Shown here piece after piece: positions 42,040 through 51,065 of a stretch of DNA of 64,000 bases. The notes under the pieces were generated by a model. That model had not been told where the DNA came from, made no database searches, and worked only from the letters and a program-made list of their open reading frames with translations. Source of the DNA: Mesonia phycicola (GTDB taxonomy: Bacteria > Bacteroidota > Bacteroidia > Flavobacteriales > Flavobacteriaceae); NCBI RefSeq assembly GCF_900141885.1, contig NZ_FQYY01000002.1, positions 310,001-374,000 of the forward strand, in the 5' to 3' direction. Numbering within the stretch: the stretch's first letter is position 1; each line of letters starts with the position of its first letter. The position numbers and the translations under genes were made by a program.

Positions 42040-42047
42040 TATATTTG
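42040..42047 (+). promoter_or_regulatory. -7 box of the marR-led beta-oxidation operon
   Basis: TATATTTG, perfect match, 17 nt before the marR ATG. Confidence 0.45.
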
Positions 42048-42064
42048 GAAGGCACAAATTAGTT

Positions 42065-42514
42065 ATGAGAGAAAAAACAATAGATTACGTATTAAGAGCT
42101 ACTTGGATTGCCGTAGCCAAAATGTATAATGAAGAAGCAAGCAAAAAAGGTAGCACTATGGCTACAGGTTTTGCTTTATTAAATATAGATCCAGATGAAG
42201 GCACTCCATCTACTTCACTAGGTCCTAAAATGGGTATGGAAGCAACAAGTCTTTCTAGAACCTTAAAAACGATGGAAGGTAAAGGATTAATTGAAAGAAA
42301 AAAAAATCCGGAAGACGGTAGAAGCGTTCTCATTCAACTTACAGAATACGGACGTGAAATGAGAGCTTTCTCTAAAGGTGTAGTTTTAAAGTTTGATGAT
42401 GCCGTAAAAGAAACTATTCCTGAAGAAGACATCAAAACATTTATAGATGTAGCAAACACTATGATGGAATTAATTAACAACAAAAAAATTTATAAACAAG
42501 ACCTAACAAAATGA
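42065..42514 (+). CDS. MarR-family transcription regulator of the beta-oxidation operon
   Basis: 149 aa. Helical dimerisation ends and a winged helix-turn-helix (about 45-105): GPKMGMEATSLSRTLKTMEGKGLIERKKNPEDGRSVLIQLTEYG, containing the MarR wing signature DGR. The last 4 bases overlap the start of the hydroxyacyl-CoA dehydrogenase gene (ATGA), so regulator and enzymes share one mRNA. By analogy it would repress the operon until a fatty acid or acyl-CoA binds. No palindromic operator was recognised upstream. Confidence 0.88.
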   Translation: MREKTIDYVLRATWIAVAKMYNEEASKKGSTMATGFALLNIDPDEGTPSTSLGPKMGMEATSLSRTLKTMEGKGLIERKKNPEDGRSVLIQLTEYGREMRAFSKGVVLKFDDAVKETIPEEDIKTFIDVANTMMELINNKKIYKQDLTK

Positions 42515-44916
42515 AGCGAACAATTAACAAAGTTGCTATTATAGGTTCAGGAATTATGGGAAGCGGTATTGCTTGCCATTTTGCTAATATTGGAGTAGAA
42601 GTTTTACTACTAGATATTGTACCTAGAGAGCTTAACGCAAAAGAAGAAAAAAAGGGACTTACTTTAGAGAATAAAGAAGTTCGCAATCGTATTGTGAATG
42701 AGTCATTAAATGCTTCTCTAAAATCTAAACCCTCACCAATTTATCATCAAGACTTTGCAAGTAGAATTACTACAGGAAACCTAGAAGATGATATTGCTAA
42801 AGTAGCTGAAGTAGATTGGATTATAGAGGTTGTAGTAGAAAGACTAGACATCAAACAAAAAGTTTTTGAAAATTTAGAAAAATATAGAAAACCAGGTACT
42901 TTAATTACATCTAACACTTCTGGTATTCCTATCAAATTCATGAATGAAGGAAGAAGTGAAGATTTTAAAAAACACTTCTGCGGAACGCACTTTTTTAACC
43001 CACCTAGATATTTAAGGTTATTTGAAATTATTCCAGGGCCAGATACTTCTAAAGAAGTTTTAGAATTTTTAAACGATTACGGTAAAAAATTTCTTGGTAA
43101 AAAATCAGTAATAGCTAAAGACACCCCTGCCTTTATAGGAAACAGAATTGGTATTTTTAGTATAATGAGTCTATTCCATACCGTTAAAGAAATGGATATG
43201 ACTATTGAAGAAATAGATAAACTTACAGGGCCAGTAATTGGGCGCCAAAAATCTGCTACTTTTCGTACAGTAGATGTGGTAGGGCTAGATACCTTGGTAC
43301 ACGTTGCAAATGGCTTATACGAAAACGTACCTAGTGATGAGGCGCACGACCTTTTTAAACTGCCAGACTTTATTGGAACCATGATGGAAAACAAATGGTT
43401 AGGTAGTAAAACAGGACAAGGTTTTTATAAAAAAGTAAAAAAAGAAGACGGTTCTAGTGAAATTAAGAGTTTAGATCTTAATACCATGGAATATCGTGCA
43501 AGAAAAAGTGCCTCTTTTGCTACTTTAGAAATGACGAAAACGATTGACAATGTTGAAGATCGTTTTAAAGTTCTAGTAGCAGGTAAAGACAAAGCCGGTG
43601 AATTTTACCGAAAAAATTTCTCTGCTCTATTTGCTTATGTTTCTAACAGAATTCCAGAAATTTCTGATGAGTTATTTAAAATAGATGACGGAATGAAAGC
43701 TGGTTTTGGATGGGAACACGGTCCATTTCAAGTTTGGGATGCCATTGGCGTTGAAAAATCTGTAGAAATGATGAAAGCTGAAGGATACGATCCTGCAGCT
43801 TGGGTAACAGAAATGTTAGAAACTGGAGTAAAATCATTTTACACAGTAAAAAACGGTAATACATATTACTACGATATTCCTCAGAAAAAACATGTAAAAA
43901 TTCCAGGGCAAGACTCCTTTATTATATTAGATAATATTAGAGAATCTAAAGCTGTATTTAAAAATAGTGGTGTTGTTGTAGAAGATTTAGGAGACGGTAT
44001 CTTAAATGTAGAATTCCGTAGTAAAATGAATTCTATTGGTGGTGATGTTTTAGACGGCCTTAATAAAGCAATAGATTTAGCAGAAAAAGAATATCAAGGT
44101 TTAGTAGTTTGTAACGACGGAAAAAATTTCTCTGTAGGGGCAAATATCGGAATGATATTTATGATGGCTGTAGAGCAAGAGTATGATGAGTTGAATATGG
44201 CTATCAAATATTTCCAAGATACTATGATGCGTATGCGCTACTCCTCTATTCCTACCATTGCAGCTCCACACAATATGGCATTAGGTGGTGGTTGTGAGCT
44301 TTCACTTCACGCAGATAAAGTTGTAGCTCACGCAGAAACTTACATTGGTTTGGTAGAGTTTGGTGTTGGGGTTATACCTGGCGGTGGTGGTTCTAAAGAA
44401 ATGACAGTAAGAGCTGCAGATACTTTCCAAAAAGATGATGTACAACTTAACCGTTTAAGAGAAAATTTCTTAACCATTGGTATGGCTAAAGTATCTACTT
44501 CTGCTTATGAGGCTTATGATACTAATATTCTTCAAAAAGGGAAAGATATTGTAGTAGTAAACCGTGATAATCAATTAGCAATCGCTAAAAAACATGCTCT
44601 GTTAATGGCAGAAAATGGTTACACACAACCTATTCGCCGTAAAGACATCAAAGTTCTTGGTAAGCAAGCATTAGGTGCATTTTATGTAGGTACAGACCAA
44701 ATGAGCGCAGGAAAATACATTAGTGAGCATGACAAGAAAATTGCTAATAAATTAGCCTATGTAATGGCCGGAGGAGATTTATCTGCTGCCTCTTACGTAA
44801 GTGAGCAATATTTATTAGATCTTGAACGTGAAGCATTTTTATCACTAACTGGAGAGCGTAAAACTTTAGAACGTATTCAGCATATGTTGAAAAAAGGTAA
44901 ACCGTTAAGAAATTAA
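42511..44916 (+). CDS. 3-hydroxyacyl-CoA dehydrogenase / enoyl-CoA hydratase fusion
   Basis: 801 aa. The N-terminal NAD Rossmann domain opens with VAIIGSGIMGSGIACHFANIG, followed by the dehydrogenase body (STFFNPPRYLRLFEIIPG-like HFFNPPRYL, GFIGNRIG-like FIGNRIGIF) to about 450. A crotonase domain follows (about 490-720: NDGKNFSVGANIGMIF and PHNMALGGGCELSLHADKVVAH). This order, dehydrogenase first and hydratase last, is the reverse of E. coli FadB. It performs the hydration and second oxidation steps of beta-oxidation. Between the MarR and thiolase genes, it forms the core of the degradation operon. Confidence 0.92.
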   Translation: MKRTINKVAIIGSGIMGSGIACHFANIGVEVLLLDIVPRELNAKEEKKGLTLENKEVRNRIVNESLNASLKSKPSPIYHQDFASRITTGNLEDDIAKVAEVDWIIEVVVERLDIKQKVFENLEKYRKPGTLITSNTSGIPIKFMNEGRSEDFKKHFCGTHFFNPPRYLRLFEIIPGPDTSKEVLEFLNDYGKKFLGKKSVIAKDTPAFIGNRIGIFSIMSLFHTVKEMDMTIEEIDKLTGPVIGRQKSATFRTVDVVGLDTLVHVANGLYENVPSDEAHDLFKLPDFIGTMMENKWLGSKTGQGFYKKVKKEDGSSEIKSLDLNTMEYRARKSASFATLEMTKTIDNVEDRFKVLVAGKDKAGEFYRKNFSALFAYVSNRIPEISDELFKIDDGMKAGFGWEHGPFQVWDAIGVEKSVEMMKAEGYDPAAWVTEMLETGVKSFYTVKNGNTYYYDIPQKKHVKIPGQDSFIILDNIRESKAVFKNSGVVVEDLGDGILNVEFRSKMNSIGGDVLDGLNKAIDLAEKEYQGLVVCNDGKNFSVGANIGMIFMMAVEQEYDELNMAIKYFQDTMMRMRYSSIPTIAAPHNMALGGGCELSLHADKVVAHAETYIGLVEFGVGVIPGGGGSKEMTVRAADTFQKDDVQLNRLRENFLTIGMAKVSTSAYEAYDTNILQKGKDIVVVNRDNQLAIAKKHALLMAENGYTQPIRRKDIKVLGKQALGAFYVGTDQMSAGKYISEHDKKIANKLAYVMAGGDLSAASYVSEQYLLDLEREAFLSLTGERKTLERIQHMLKKGKPLRN

Positions 44917-44976
44917 GGATTGTAATTACTGATCTATTCAAAAAATTATAATTCTAATAATTAAAACGTTAAAAAA

Positions 44977-46167
44977 ATGAAAACAGCATATATAGTAAAA
45001 GCATATAGAACAGCCATAGGTAAAGCACCACGTGGAGTGTTCAGATTTAAAAGACCTGATGAATTGGCTGCAGAAACCATTGAGTATATGATGGAAAAAC
45101 TGCCAGAATTCGATAAATCGCGCATTGATGATGTAATTGTTGGTAATGCAATGCCAGAAGCTGAGCAAGGTTTAAATGTTGGGCGTTTAATCTCTTTAAT
45201 GGGATTAAAAACAAAAGATGTGGCAGGTATGACAGTAAATCGTTACTGTGCATCTGGTTTAGAGACCATTGCAATTGCATCTGCTAAAATACAAAGCGGG
45301 ATGGCAGACTGCATAATTGCTGGTGGTGCAGAGAGTATGAGCTATATTCCTATGGGTGGTTACAAACCTGTACCAAACTATGAGTTAGCTAAAGAAGGGC
45401 ACGAAGATTATTACTGGGGAATGGGATTAACTGCAGAGGCTGTAGCAAATCAATACAAAGTGTCTCGAGAAGATCAAGATGAATTTGCATATAACTCACA
45501 TCAAAAAGCTATTAAAGCACAAGCTGAAAATCGTTTTCAAGATCAAATTGTACCTATTACAATAGATGAAACTTACGTAGATGCAGATGGCAAGAAAAAA
45601 ACTAAAAGTTACACTGTAACTAAAGATGAAGGTCCACGTAAAGATACTTCAGAAGCAGTTTTAAATAAACTGCGTCCTGTATTTGCAGATGGTGGTAGCG
45701 TAACTGCTGGTAACTCTTCTCAAATGAGTGACGGAGCAGCATTTGTAATGGTAATGAGTGAAGAGATGGTAAAAGAGTTAAATCTTGAACCAATTGCAAG
45801 AATGGTTAGTTATACTGCAGTAGGTGTAGAACCAAGAATTATGGGAGTTGGACCTGTAAAAGCTATTCCAAAGGCATTAAAACAAGCTGGTATTAAACAA
45901 GATGATTTAGCTTTAATTGAACTTAATGAGGCTTTCGCATCTCAATCACTAGCCGTTATACGTGAGCTTGGCTTAAATCAAGAGGTATTAAACGTAAATG
46001 GTGGTGCAATTTCTATGGGTCACCCACTAGGTTGTACAGGAGCAAAACTTTCTGTTCAAATTTTTGATGAAATGCGTAAACGTAACCTCAACAATAAATA
46101 CGCAATGGTTACTATGTGCGTAGGTACTGGTCAAGGTGCTGCAGGGGTTTACGAATTTTTAAATTAA
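44977..46167 (+). CDS. fadA: Acetyl-CoA C-acyltransferase (3-ketoacyl-CoA thiolase)
   Basis: 396 aa, full-length thiolase. Active-site residues: Cys91 in VNRYCASGLETIAIA, His349 in SMGHPLGCTGAKL, and Cys381 in TMCVGTGQGAAGV. It cleaves 3-ketoacyl-CoA with CoA in the last step of each beta-oxidation cycle. It follows the dehydrogenase/hydratase gene by 60 bp with no terminator. The symbol is by function; an acetoacetyl-CoA thiolase role is not excluded. Confidence 0.93.
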   Translation: MKTAYIVKAYRTAIGKAPRGVFRFKRPDELAAETIEYMMEKLPEFDKSRIDDVIVGNAMPEAEQGLNVGRLISLMGLKTKDVAGMTVNRYCASGLETIAIASAKIQSGMADCIIAGGAESMSYIPMGGYKPVPNYELAKEGHEDYYWGMGLTAEAVANQYKVSREDQDEFAYNSHQKAIKAQAENRFQDQIVPITIDETYVDADGKKKTKSYTVTKDEGPRKDTSEAVLNKLRPVFADGGSVTAGNSSQMSDGAAFVMVMSEEMVKELNLEPIARMVSYTAVGVEPRIMGVGPVKAIPKALKQAGIKQDDLALIELNEAFASQSLAVIRELGLNQEVLNVNGGAISMGHPLGCTGAKLSVQIFDEMRKRNLNNKYAMVTMCVGTGQGAAGVYEFLN

Positions 46168-46193
46168 ATTTTATTTACAAACTAAAAACAATC

Positions 46194-46235
46194 CTGACTC
46201 TTGAGTATTGAATCTTGTTTCTAAACTCTGAGTCT
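46194..46235. repeat. Degenerate heptamer repeat (TTGAnTC-like), about six units
   Basis: The gap before the acyl-CoA dehydrogenase gene reads as seven-base units: CTGACTC, TTGAGTA, TTGAATC, TTGTTTC, TAAACTC, TGAGTCT. The periodicity is clear in the middle units and decays at the ends. It lies inside the operon, so it is transcribed. Confidence 0.5.
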
Positions 46236-46251
46236 AAAAAATAATAACAAA

Positions 46252-48060
46252 ATGAGCGATACAACTGAACAAAAAGATATACTACGTGGCGGGCAATTTT
46301 TAGTAAAAGAAACTAGCTGCGAAGACGTTTTTACTCCAGAAGATTTTAATGAGGAGCAAAAAATGATGCGCGAGTCTGTGCAAGAATTTGTAGAACGAGA
46401 AATCATTCCGCATAAAGAACGATTTGAGAAAAAAGATTATGAGCTTACCGAAGAGGTAATGCGCAAAGCTGGAGAACTTGGTTTTCTTGGTATTGCTGTA
46501 CCAGAAGAGTATGATGGATTAGGAATGGGATTTGTCTCTACAATGTTGGTTTGTGACTATATCTCTGGAGCTACAGGATCTATTGCTACTGCTTTTGGTG
46601 CTCATACAGGTATTGGTACTATGCCAATTACACTATATGGTACAGAAGAGCAAAAGAAAAAATACGTACCTAAATTAGCTACTGGAGAATGGTTTGGAGC
46701 TTATTGCTTAACAGAGCCTGGTGCTGGTAGTGATGCTAACTCAGGTAAAACAAAAGCTGTGCTTTCTGAAGATGGAAAGCATTATAGCATTAGCGGACAA
46801 AAAATGTGGATTTCTAACGCAGGTTTTGCCAATGTATTTATTGTTTTTGCTAGAATTGAAGATGATAAAAATATAACTGGTTTTATTGTTGAAAATGATG
46901 CTGAAAACGGTATTTCTTTTGGAGAAGAAGAAAAGAAACTTGGTATTCACTCCTCTTCTACTCGTCAAGTTTTCTTTAATGAAACTAAAGTACCAGTAGA
47001 AAATATGTTGGCTGGTCGTGGTGAAGGTTTTAAAATTGCGATGAATGCTTTAAACGTAGGTCGTATAAAACTTGCTGCAGCTTGTTTAGATGCACAACGT
47101 CAAGTAACCACTAATTCTGTACAATATGCTAATGAGAGAGTTCAGTTTAAAACACCAATTGCTCAATTTGGCGCTATAAAACAAAAATTAGCAGAAATGG
47201 CAACTTCTGCCTATGTAGGAGAATCTGCATCATACAGAGCTGCAAAAAATATAGAAGACAGAATTAACTTACGTTTAGAAAGCGGAAACTCTCATTCTGA
47301 AGCTGAATTAAAAGGAGTTGAAGAATATGCTATAGAGTGTTCTATTCTAAAAGTGGCTTGTTCAGAAGATGTACAAAACTGCTCTGATGAAGGTATCCAA
47401 ATTTTTGGAGGTATGGGATTCTCTGCAGATACGCCAATGGAAGCTGCTTGGAGAGATGCGCGTATTTCTAGAATTTACGAAGGTACCAACGAAATTAACA
47501 GAATGCTTTCTGTAGGTATGCTTGTTAAAAAAGCTATGAAAGGTCACGTAGATCTTTTAGGTCCTGCACAAGCTGTTGGGCAAGAGCTAATGGGGATTCC
47601 TTCATTTGACAAACCAGATTATTCTGAGTTATTTGCTGAAGAGAAAGAAATGATAAAGAAACTTAAAAAAGTTTTCTTAATGGTTGCTGGTAGCGCAGTT
47701 CAAAAATTCGGGCCGCAATTAGAAGAGCACCAACAATTGTTATTAGCTGCTTCAGATATTTTAATTGAAGTATATATGGCAGAGTCTGCAATCTTAAGAA
47801 CAGAAAAGAATGCAAAACGTTTTGGAGAAGATTCTCAAAAAGAACAAATTGCTATGACACAATTATACCTTTATAATGCAGTAGATAAAATAACTACTAA
47901 AGCTAAAGAAGGTATTATATCTTTTGCGGAAGGAGACGAATTAAAAATGATGTTAATGGGATTAAAACGTTTCACTAAATATGATAACTTCCCTAACGTA
48001 GTTAAACTAAGAACCGAAATAGCAGATAAATTAATAGCTGAAAATAAATATTGTTTTTAA
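46252..48060 (+). CDS. Acyl-CoA dehydrogenase
   Basis: 602 aa, the long Bacteroidota form with an extra C-terminal helical region (about 430-602) beyond the usual 380-residue core. Seen: LGFLGIAVPEEYDGLGMG, AYCLTEPGAGSDA, KMWISNAGFANVFIVFA, GFKIAMNALNVGRI, QIFGGMGFSADTPMEAAWRDARI and RIYEGTNEINRM with the catalytic Glu. FAD-dependent first oxidation of acyl-CoA. Last gene of the marR operon, with a terminator 22 bp downstream. The length resembles VLCAD-like enzymes that act on long chains. Confidence 0.93.
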   Translation: MSDTTEQKDILRGGQFLVKETSCEDVFTPEDFNEEQKMMRESVQEFVEREIIPHKERFEKKDYELTEEVMRKAGELGFLGIAVPEEYDGLGMGFVSTMLVCDYISGATGSIATAFGAHTGIGTMPITLYGTEEQKKKYVPKLATGEWFGAYCLTEPGAGSDANSGKTKAVLSEDGKHYSISGQKMWISNAGFANVFIVFARIEDDKNITGFIVENDAENGISFGEEEKKLGIHSSSTRQVFFNETKVPVENMLAGRGEGFKIAMNALNVGRIKLAAACLDAQRQVTTNSVQYANERVQFKTPIAQFGAIKQKLAEMATSAYVGESASYRAAKNIEDRINLRLESGNSHSEAELKGVEEYAIECSILKVACSEDVQNCSDEGIQIFGGMGFSADTPMEAAWRDARISRIYEGTNEINRMLSVGMLVKKAMKGHVDLLGPAQAVGQELMGIPSFDKPDYSELFAEEKEMIKKLKKVFLMVAGSAVQKFGPQLEEHQQLLLAASDILIEVYMAESAILRTEKNAKRFGEDSQKEQIAMTQLYLYNAVDKITTKAKEGIISFAEGDELKMMLMGLKRFTKYDNFPNVVKLRTEIADKLIAENKYCF

Positions 48061-48081
48061 TATAAGTTGAAGTTAAGTTAT

Positions 48082-48114
48082 AAAGAGAGCTACAAATTTT
48101 GTAGCTCTCTTTTA
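48082..48114 (+). terminator. Intrinsic terminator of the beta-oxidation operon
   Basis: 12-bp stem AAAGAGAGCTAC / GTAGCTCTCTTT, 7-nt loop, then a T-rich stretch. Confidence 0.87.
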
Positions 48115-48167
48115 TTTTAACAAAACCCTAATAATATCTGTGCCAAAAAGCAAGTAACTTGTGAGCT

Positions 48168-49946
48168 ATGGCAAAAAAACTATCTTCATTTATATGTTTA
48201 CTATTTATTTTAGGGCTACACATCTCTCTATCACAAGCCCAAGAAACCAAAGACTCTATTGTAGAGAAAAGTCAAAGTAATTTACCCAGTAAAGATTCTA
48301 CTGTAAAAGGTAAAAATACCTATAGAACAAATTCTATTAGAGAATATAATGAAGCTTATTACATTCTAGATCGTTTAAATAAAAATATAGGCTTACCCCC
48401 TAACCGATTAAATTTTCAAACTCCACAAGCAGTTTTAGAGCATTTTATACTTCAAGCTAGAAACAATAATTTTAAAGACGCTGCTTATGCGCTAAATTTA
48501 AATTTATTACCAGATAATATTACAGATGAAGAAGCTGCTACCCTAGCAGAAAAATTATATTTTGTAATTAACCAGCGAGTAAGTATAAATTGGGATGAGT
48601 TACCAGACCGCCCAGACGGACAAATAGATATACAAACCACCACCAATGAAGCCGTTGCAGGTAAACCAAGAAGAAGTATTGTTTTTGGTGAAGTAGATAT
48701 GGATGGCAGAGATATTGTTTTTAGGGTACAACGTATTAAATATAAAGATTATGGTGCTTTTTGGCTTATCTCGCAAAATACTGTTGAAAATATTGATGCT
48801 CTTTACGCGCATTATGGACCAAGAAAACTAGATAGAATGATGCCTAATTGGGCAAGAATAAAACTATTTGGTATGCCTATTTGGAAATTTGTTGGAGTAT
48901 TTATTCTATTAGTTATTTGCTATTTTATAGGTAAACTCGTGGCTTATTTATTGAAGAAAATTTTTCTTCAATCCAATAAAAAATGGATGATACATATAGC
49001 AAAAAAATTAGCTAATCCTGCTGGTTTTGCAATCGGTGTACTTGCTTTTTATTTACTACTAAATCATCTTATCTCTTTTGCTGGATTATTTGCAAGTACT
49101 TTATACGCTGTGCTATTGGTATTAGTTATTGGTACCATTACTTGGTTTTTCATGCGGATGATAGATTATTTTATGATCTATTATGCCGAAAATAAAATTG
49201 GAGATACCACCTTAGAAGAAAATACCGAATCTAGAAGAATGTTAACTTACATTTCTGTAGCTCGAAGAGTTTTAACCTTTTTAGTTATTATTTTTGGAGC
49301 ATCTGTGGTGTTTTCTCAATTTAGATCTTTAGAAAAATTAGGCGTTTCTTTACTTGCTTCTGCCGGAGTTGCAACGGTAATATTAGGTATTGCTGCACAA
49401 AGCACCTTAGGTAATGTAATTGCAGGTATACAAATTGCCTTAACAAAACCTGCGAGAATTGGAGACACTGTAATTATAGATGACGACTGGGGCTATGTAG
49501 AAGATATTAGGTTTACTTATATGGTGGTAAGAACTTGGGATTTAAGAAGATTAGTAGTTCCTTTAAAATATATTATATCTAATACTTTTGAAAATTGGTC
49601 TATGACTTCTGCTCATCAAGTAAGACCTATTGTGTTGTATGCAGATTATAAAATTGATGTAAAAAAAGTAAGAGAAAAATTTAAATCTCTATTAGAAAGT
49701 AAAGATAACTGGGATAAAAACCACGCTCCTACCGTTCAAGTAGTAGATACTACAGAAAAGTCTATTAAAATAAGATGCTTATGTAGTGCAAGAGATGCTT
49801 CTTCTACTTGGGATTTACATTGTGAATTAAGAGAAGAACTTGTACAATATATTAGTACTTTAGAAGATGGTATTAACTTATCTACTCAACGAGTTAGAGT
49901 ACAAGAGTTTCCTTCAATTGAAAAAAAGTCTAATTCTGAAAACTAA
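48168..49946 (+). CDS. MscS-family mechanosensitive channel with periplasmic N-terminal domain
   Basis: 592 aa. Signal peptide (about 1-25, LSQAQ), then a soluble region to about 235, presumably periplasmic. Helices follow near 243-262, 284-303, 311-332 and 362-382, then the MscS pore helix GVSLLASAGVATVILGIAAQSTLGNVIAGIQ (alternating Gly/Ala, about 394-425). The cytoplasmic beta domain has ITKPARIGDTVII-like LTKPARIGDTVIIDDDWGYVEDI. It gates open under membrane tension to release solutes on osmotic downshock. It is six bases upstream of a second, shorter MscS gene. Confidence 0.9.
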   Translation: MAKKLSSFICLLFILGLHISLSQAQETKDSIVEKSQSNLPSKDSTVKGKNTYRTNSIREYNEAYYILDRLNKNIGLPPNRLNFQTPQAVLEHFILQARNNNFKDAAYALNLNLLPDNITDEEAATLAEKLYFVINQRVSINWDELPDRPDGQIDIQTTTNEAVAGKPRRSIVFGEVDMDGRDIVFRVQRIKYKDYGAFWLISQNTVENIDALYAHYGPRKLDRMMPNWARIKLFGMPIWKFVGVFILLVICYFIGKLVAYLLKKIFLQSNKKWMIHIAKKLANPAGFAIGVLAFYLLLNHLISFAGLFASTLYAVLLVLVIGTITWFFMRMIDYFMIYYAENKIGDTTLEENTESRRMLTYISVARRVLTFLVIIFGASVVFSQFRSLEKLGVSLLASAGVATVILGIAAQSTLGNVIAGIQIALTKPARIGDTVIIDDDWGYVEDIRFTYMVVRTWDLRRLVVPLKYIISNTFENWSMTSAHQVRPIVLYADYKIDVKKVREKFKSLLESKDNWDKNHAPTVQVVDTTEKSIKIRCLCSARDASSTWDLHCELREELVQYISTLEDGINLSTQRVRVQEFPSIEKKSNSEN

Positions 49947-49952
49947 TTTCTT

Positions 49953-51065
49953 ATGCAAGTAACCACCACTCCAGAAGATATAGATGTAACTCAAGAAACC
50001 CTAAAATATATTATTTATGGTGTTGTAGGAATTGTAATATCTTTTTGGGCTGCATTTCTTATCATTAAAAAAATTGGTAAAGATCCTAAAAATATATTGC
50101 CTGTTAATTTTGCTAAAAGAATTCAAATACCGCTTCTATTATTTTTAATTGCAATAGTAATCTGGATAGGAAAAGCCTCTAAAGTATTTGAAAATGCCGA
50201 ATATAATTTTGCAGCTAAACATCTTATTATCTCTTTACTGGTTATATCTATCACTTGGTTTTTAATTCTTTTTCTAAAAGTTTTTAAAAGAAGACTACTT
50301 AGCAAATATGATGTTTCTAGAGAAGATAATCTAAAGGCCAGAAAAGTATATACTCAATTTACCATACTAGAAAATATTATAATTTTTTTACTAATAATTC
50401 TTGCGGTTGGTATTATATTAATGAGCTTTGAGAGTATACGTAATATTGGTATTAGCTTACTAACCTCTGCTGGTATTGCGGGTATTATAGTTGGTTTAGC
50501 AGCTCAAAAAGCTATTGCCACATTATTGGCTGGTATTCAAATTGCTATAACGCAGCCTATACGTTTAGATGACGCCGTAATTGTAGAGGGAGAATGGGGA
50601 TGGATTGAAGAAATTACTCTTACTTATGTAGTGGTTAGAGTTTGGGATAAACGAAGATTGGTAGTACCATCTACTTACTTTATAGAAAATAGCTTTCAAA
50701 ACTGGACACGCACTACTTCAGATATAATGGGAAGCGTATTTTTATACACAGACTATGATATTTCTGTAGATGTACTTAGGGAAGAATTAACTAGATTATT
50801 AGAGAGTAGCCCTCTTTGGGATGGCAAAGTAAATGTTTTACAAGTAACCGAAGCTACAGAAAAATCTATGCAATTAAGAGCCTTAGTAAGTTCTAAAAAC
50901 TCACCTACTAATTGGGATTTAAGAGTTTTTATAAGAGAAAATATGATTAAGTTTATTAAAGAAAACTACCCGAAAAGTCTTCCAAGAACAAGAGTTGTTT
51001 TTGAAGATAATGACTCTTCAGGCAGTTTGCAAACTTTTAAAAAATCATCTAAAAGTGATGAATAA
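49953..51065 (+). CDS. MscS-family mechanosensitive channel, compact form
   Basis: 370 aa. Helices near 18-38, 58-77, 88-108 and 138-157, then the pore helix GISLLTSAGIAGIIVGLAAQKAIATLLAGIQ (about 168-200) and the beta domain IRLDDAVIVEGEWGWIEEI. It lacks the periplasmic domain of its neighbour and is homologous from the pore onward. Probably co-transcribed with the larger channel, so the two may form separate or mixed heptamers with different tension thresholds. Its 3' end overlaps the convergent GH15 gene by 17 bp. Confidence 0.9.
   Translation: MQVTTTPEDIDVTQETLKYIIYGVVGIVISFWAAFLIIKKIGKDPKNILPVNFAKRIQIPLLLFLIAIVIWIGKASKVFENAEYNFAAKHLIISLLVISITWFLILFLKVFKRRLLSKYDVSREDNLKARKVYTQFTILENIIIFLLIILAVGIILMSFESIRNIGISLLTSAGIAGIIVGLAAQKAIATLLAGIQIAITQPIRLDDAVIVEGEWGWIEEITLTYVVVRVWDKRRLVVPSTYFIENSFQNWTRTTSDIMGSVFLYTDYDISVDVLREELTRLLESSPLWDGKVNVLQVTEATEKSMQLRALVSSKNSPTNWDLRVFIRENMIKFIKENYPKSLPRTRVVFEDNDSSGSLQTFKKSSKSDE

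Noticed and set aside
48149-48162. GTAACTTGTGAGCT before the first MscS gene, resembling the putative Crp/Fnr dyad
   Set aside because: Only one half matches, and it lies within 20 nt of the ATG, so the geometry of the three real candidates is absent.
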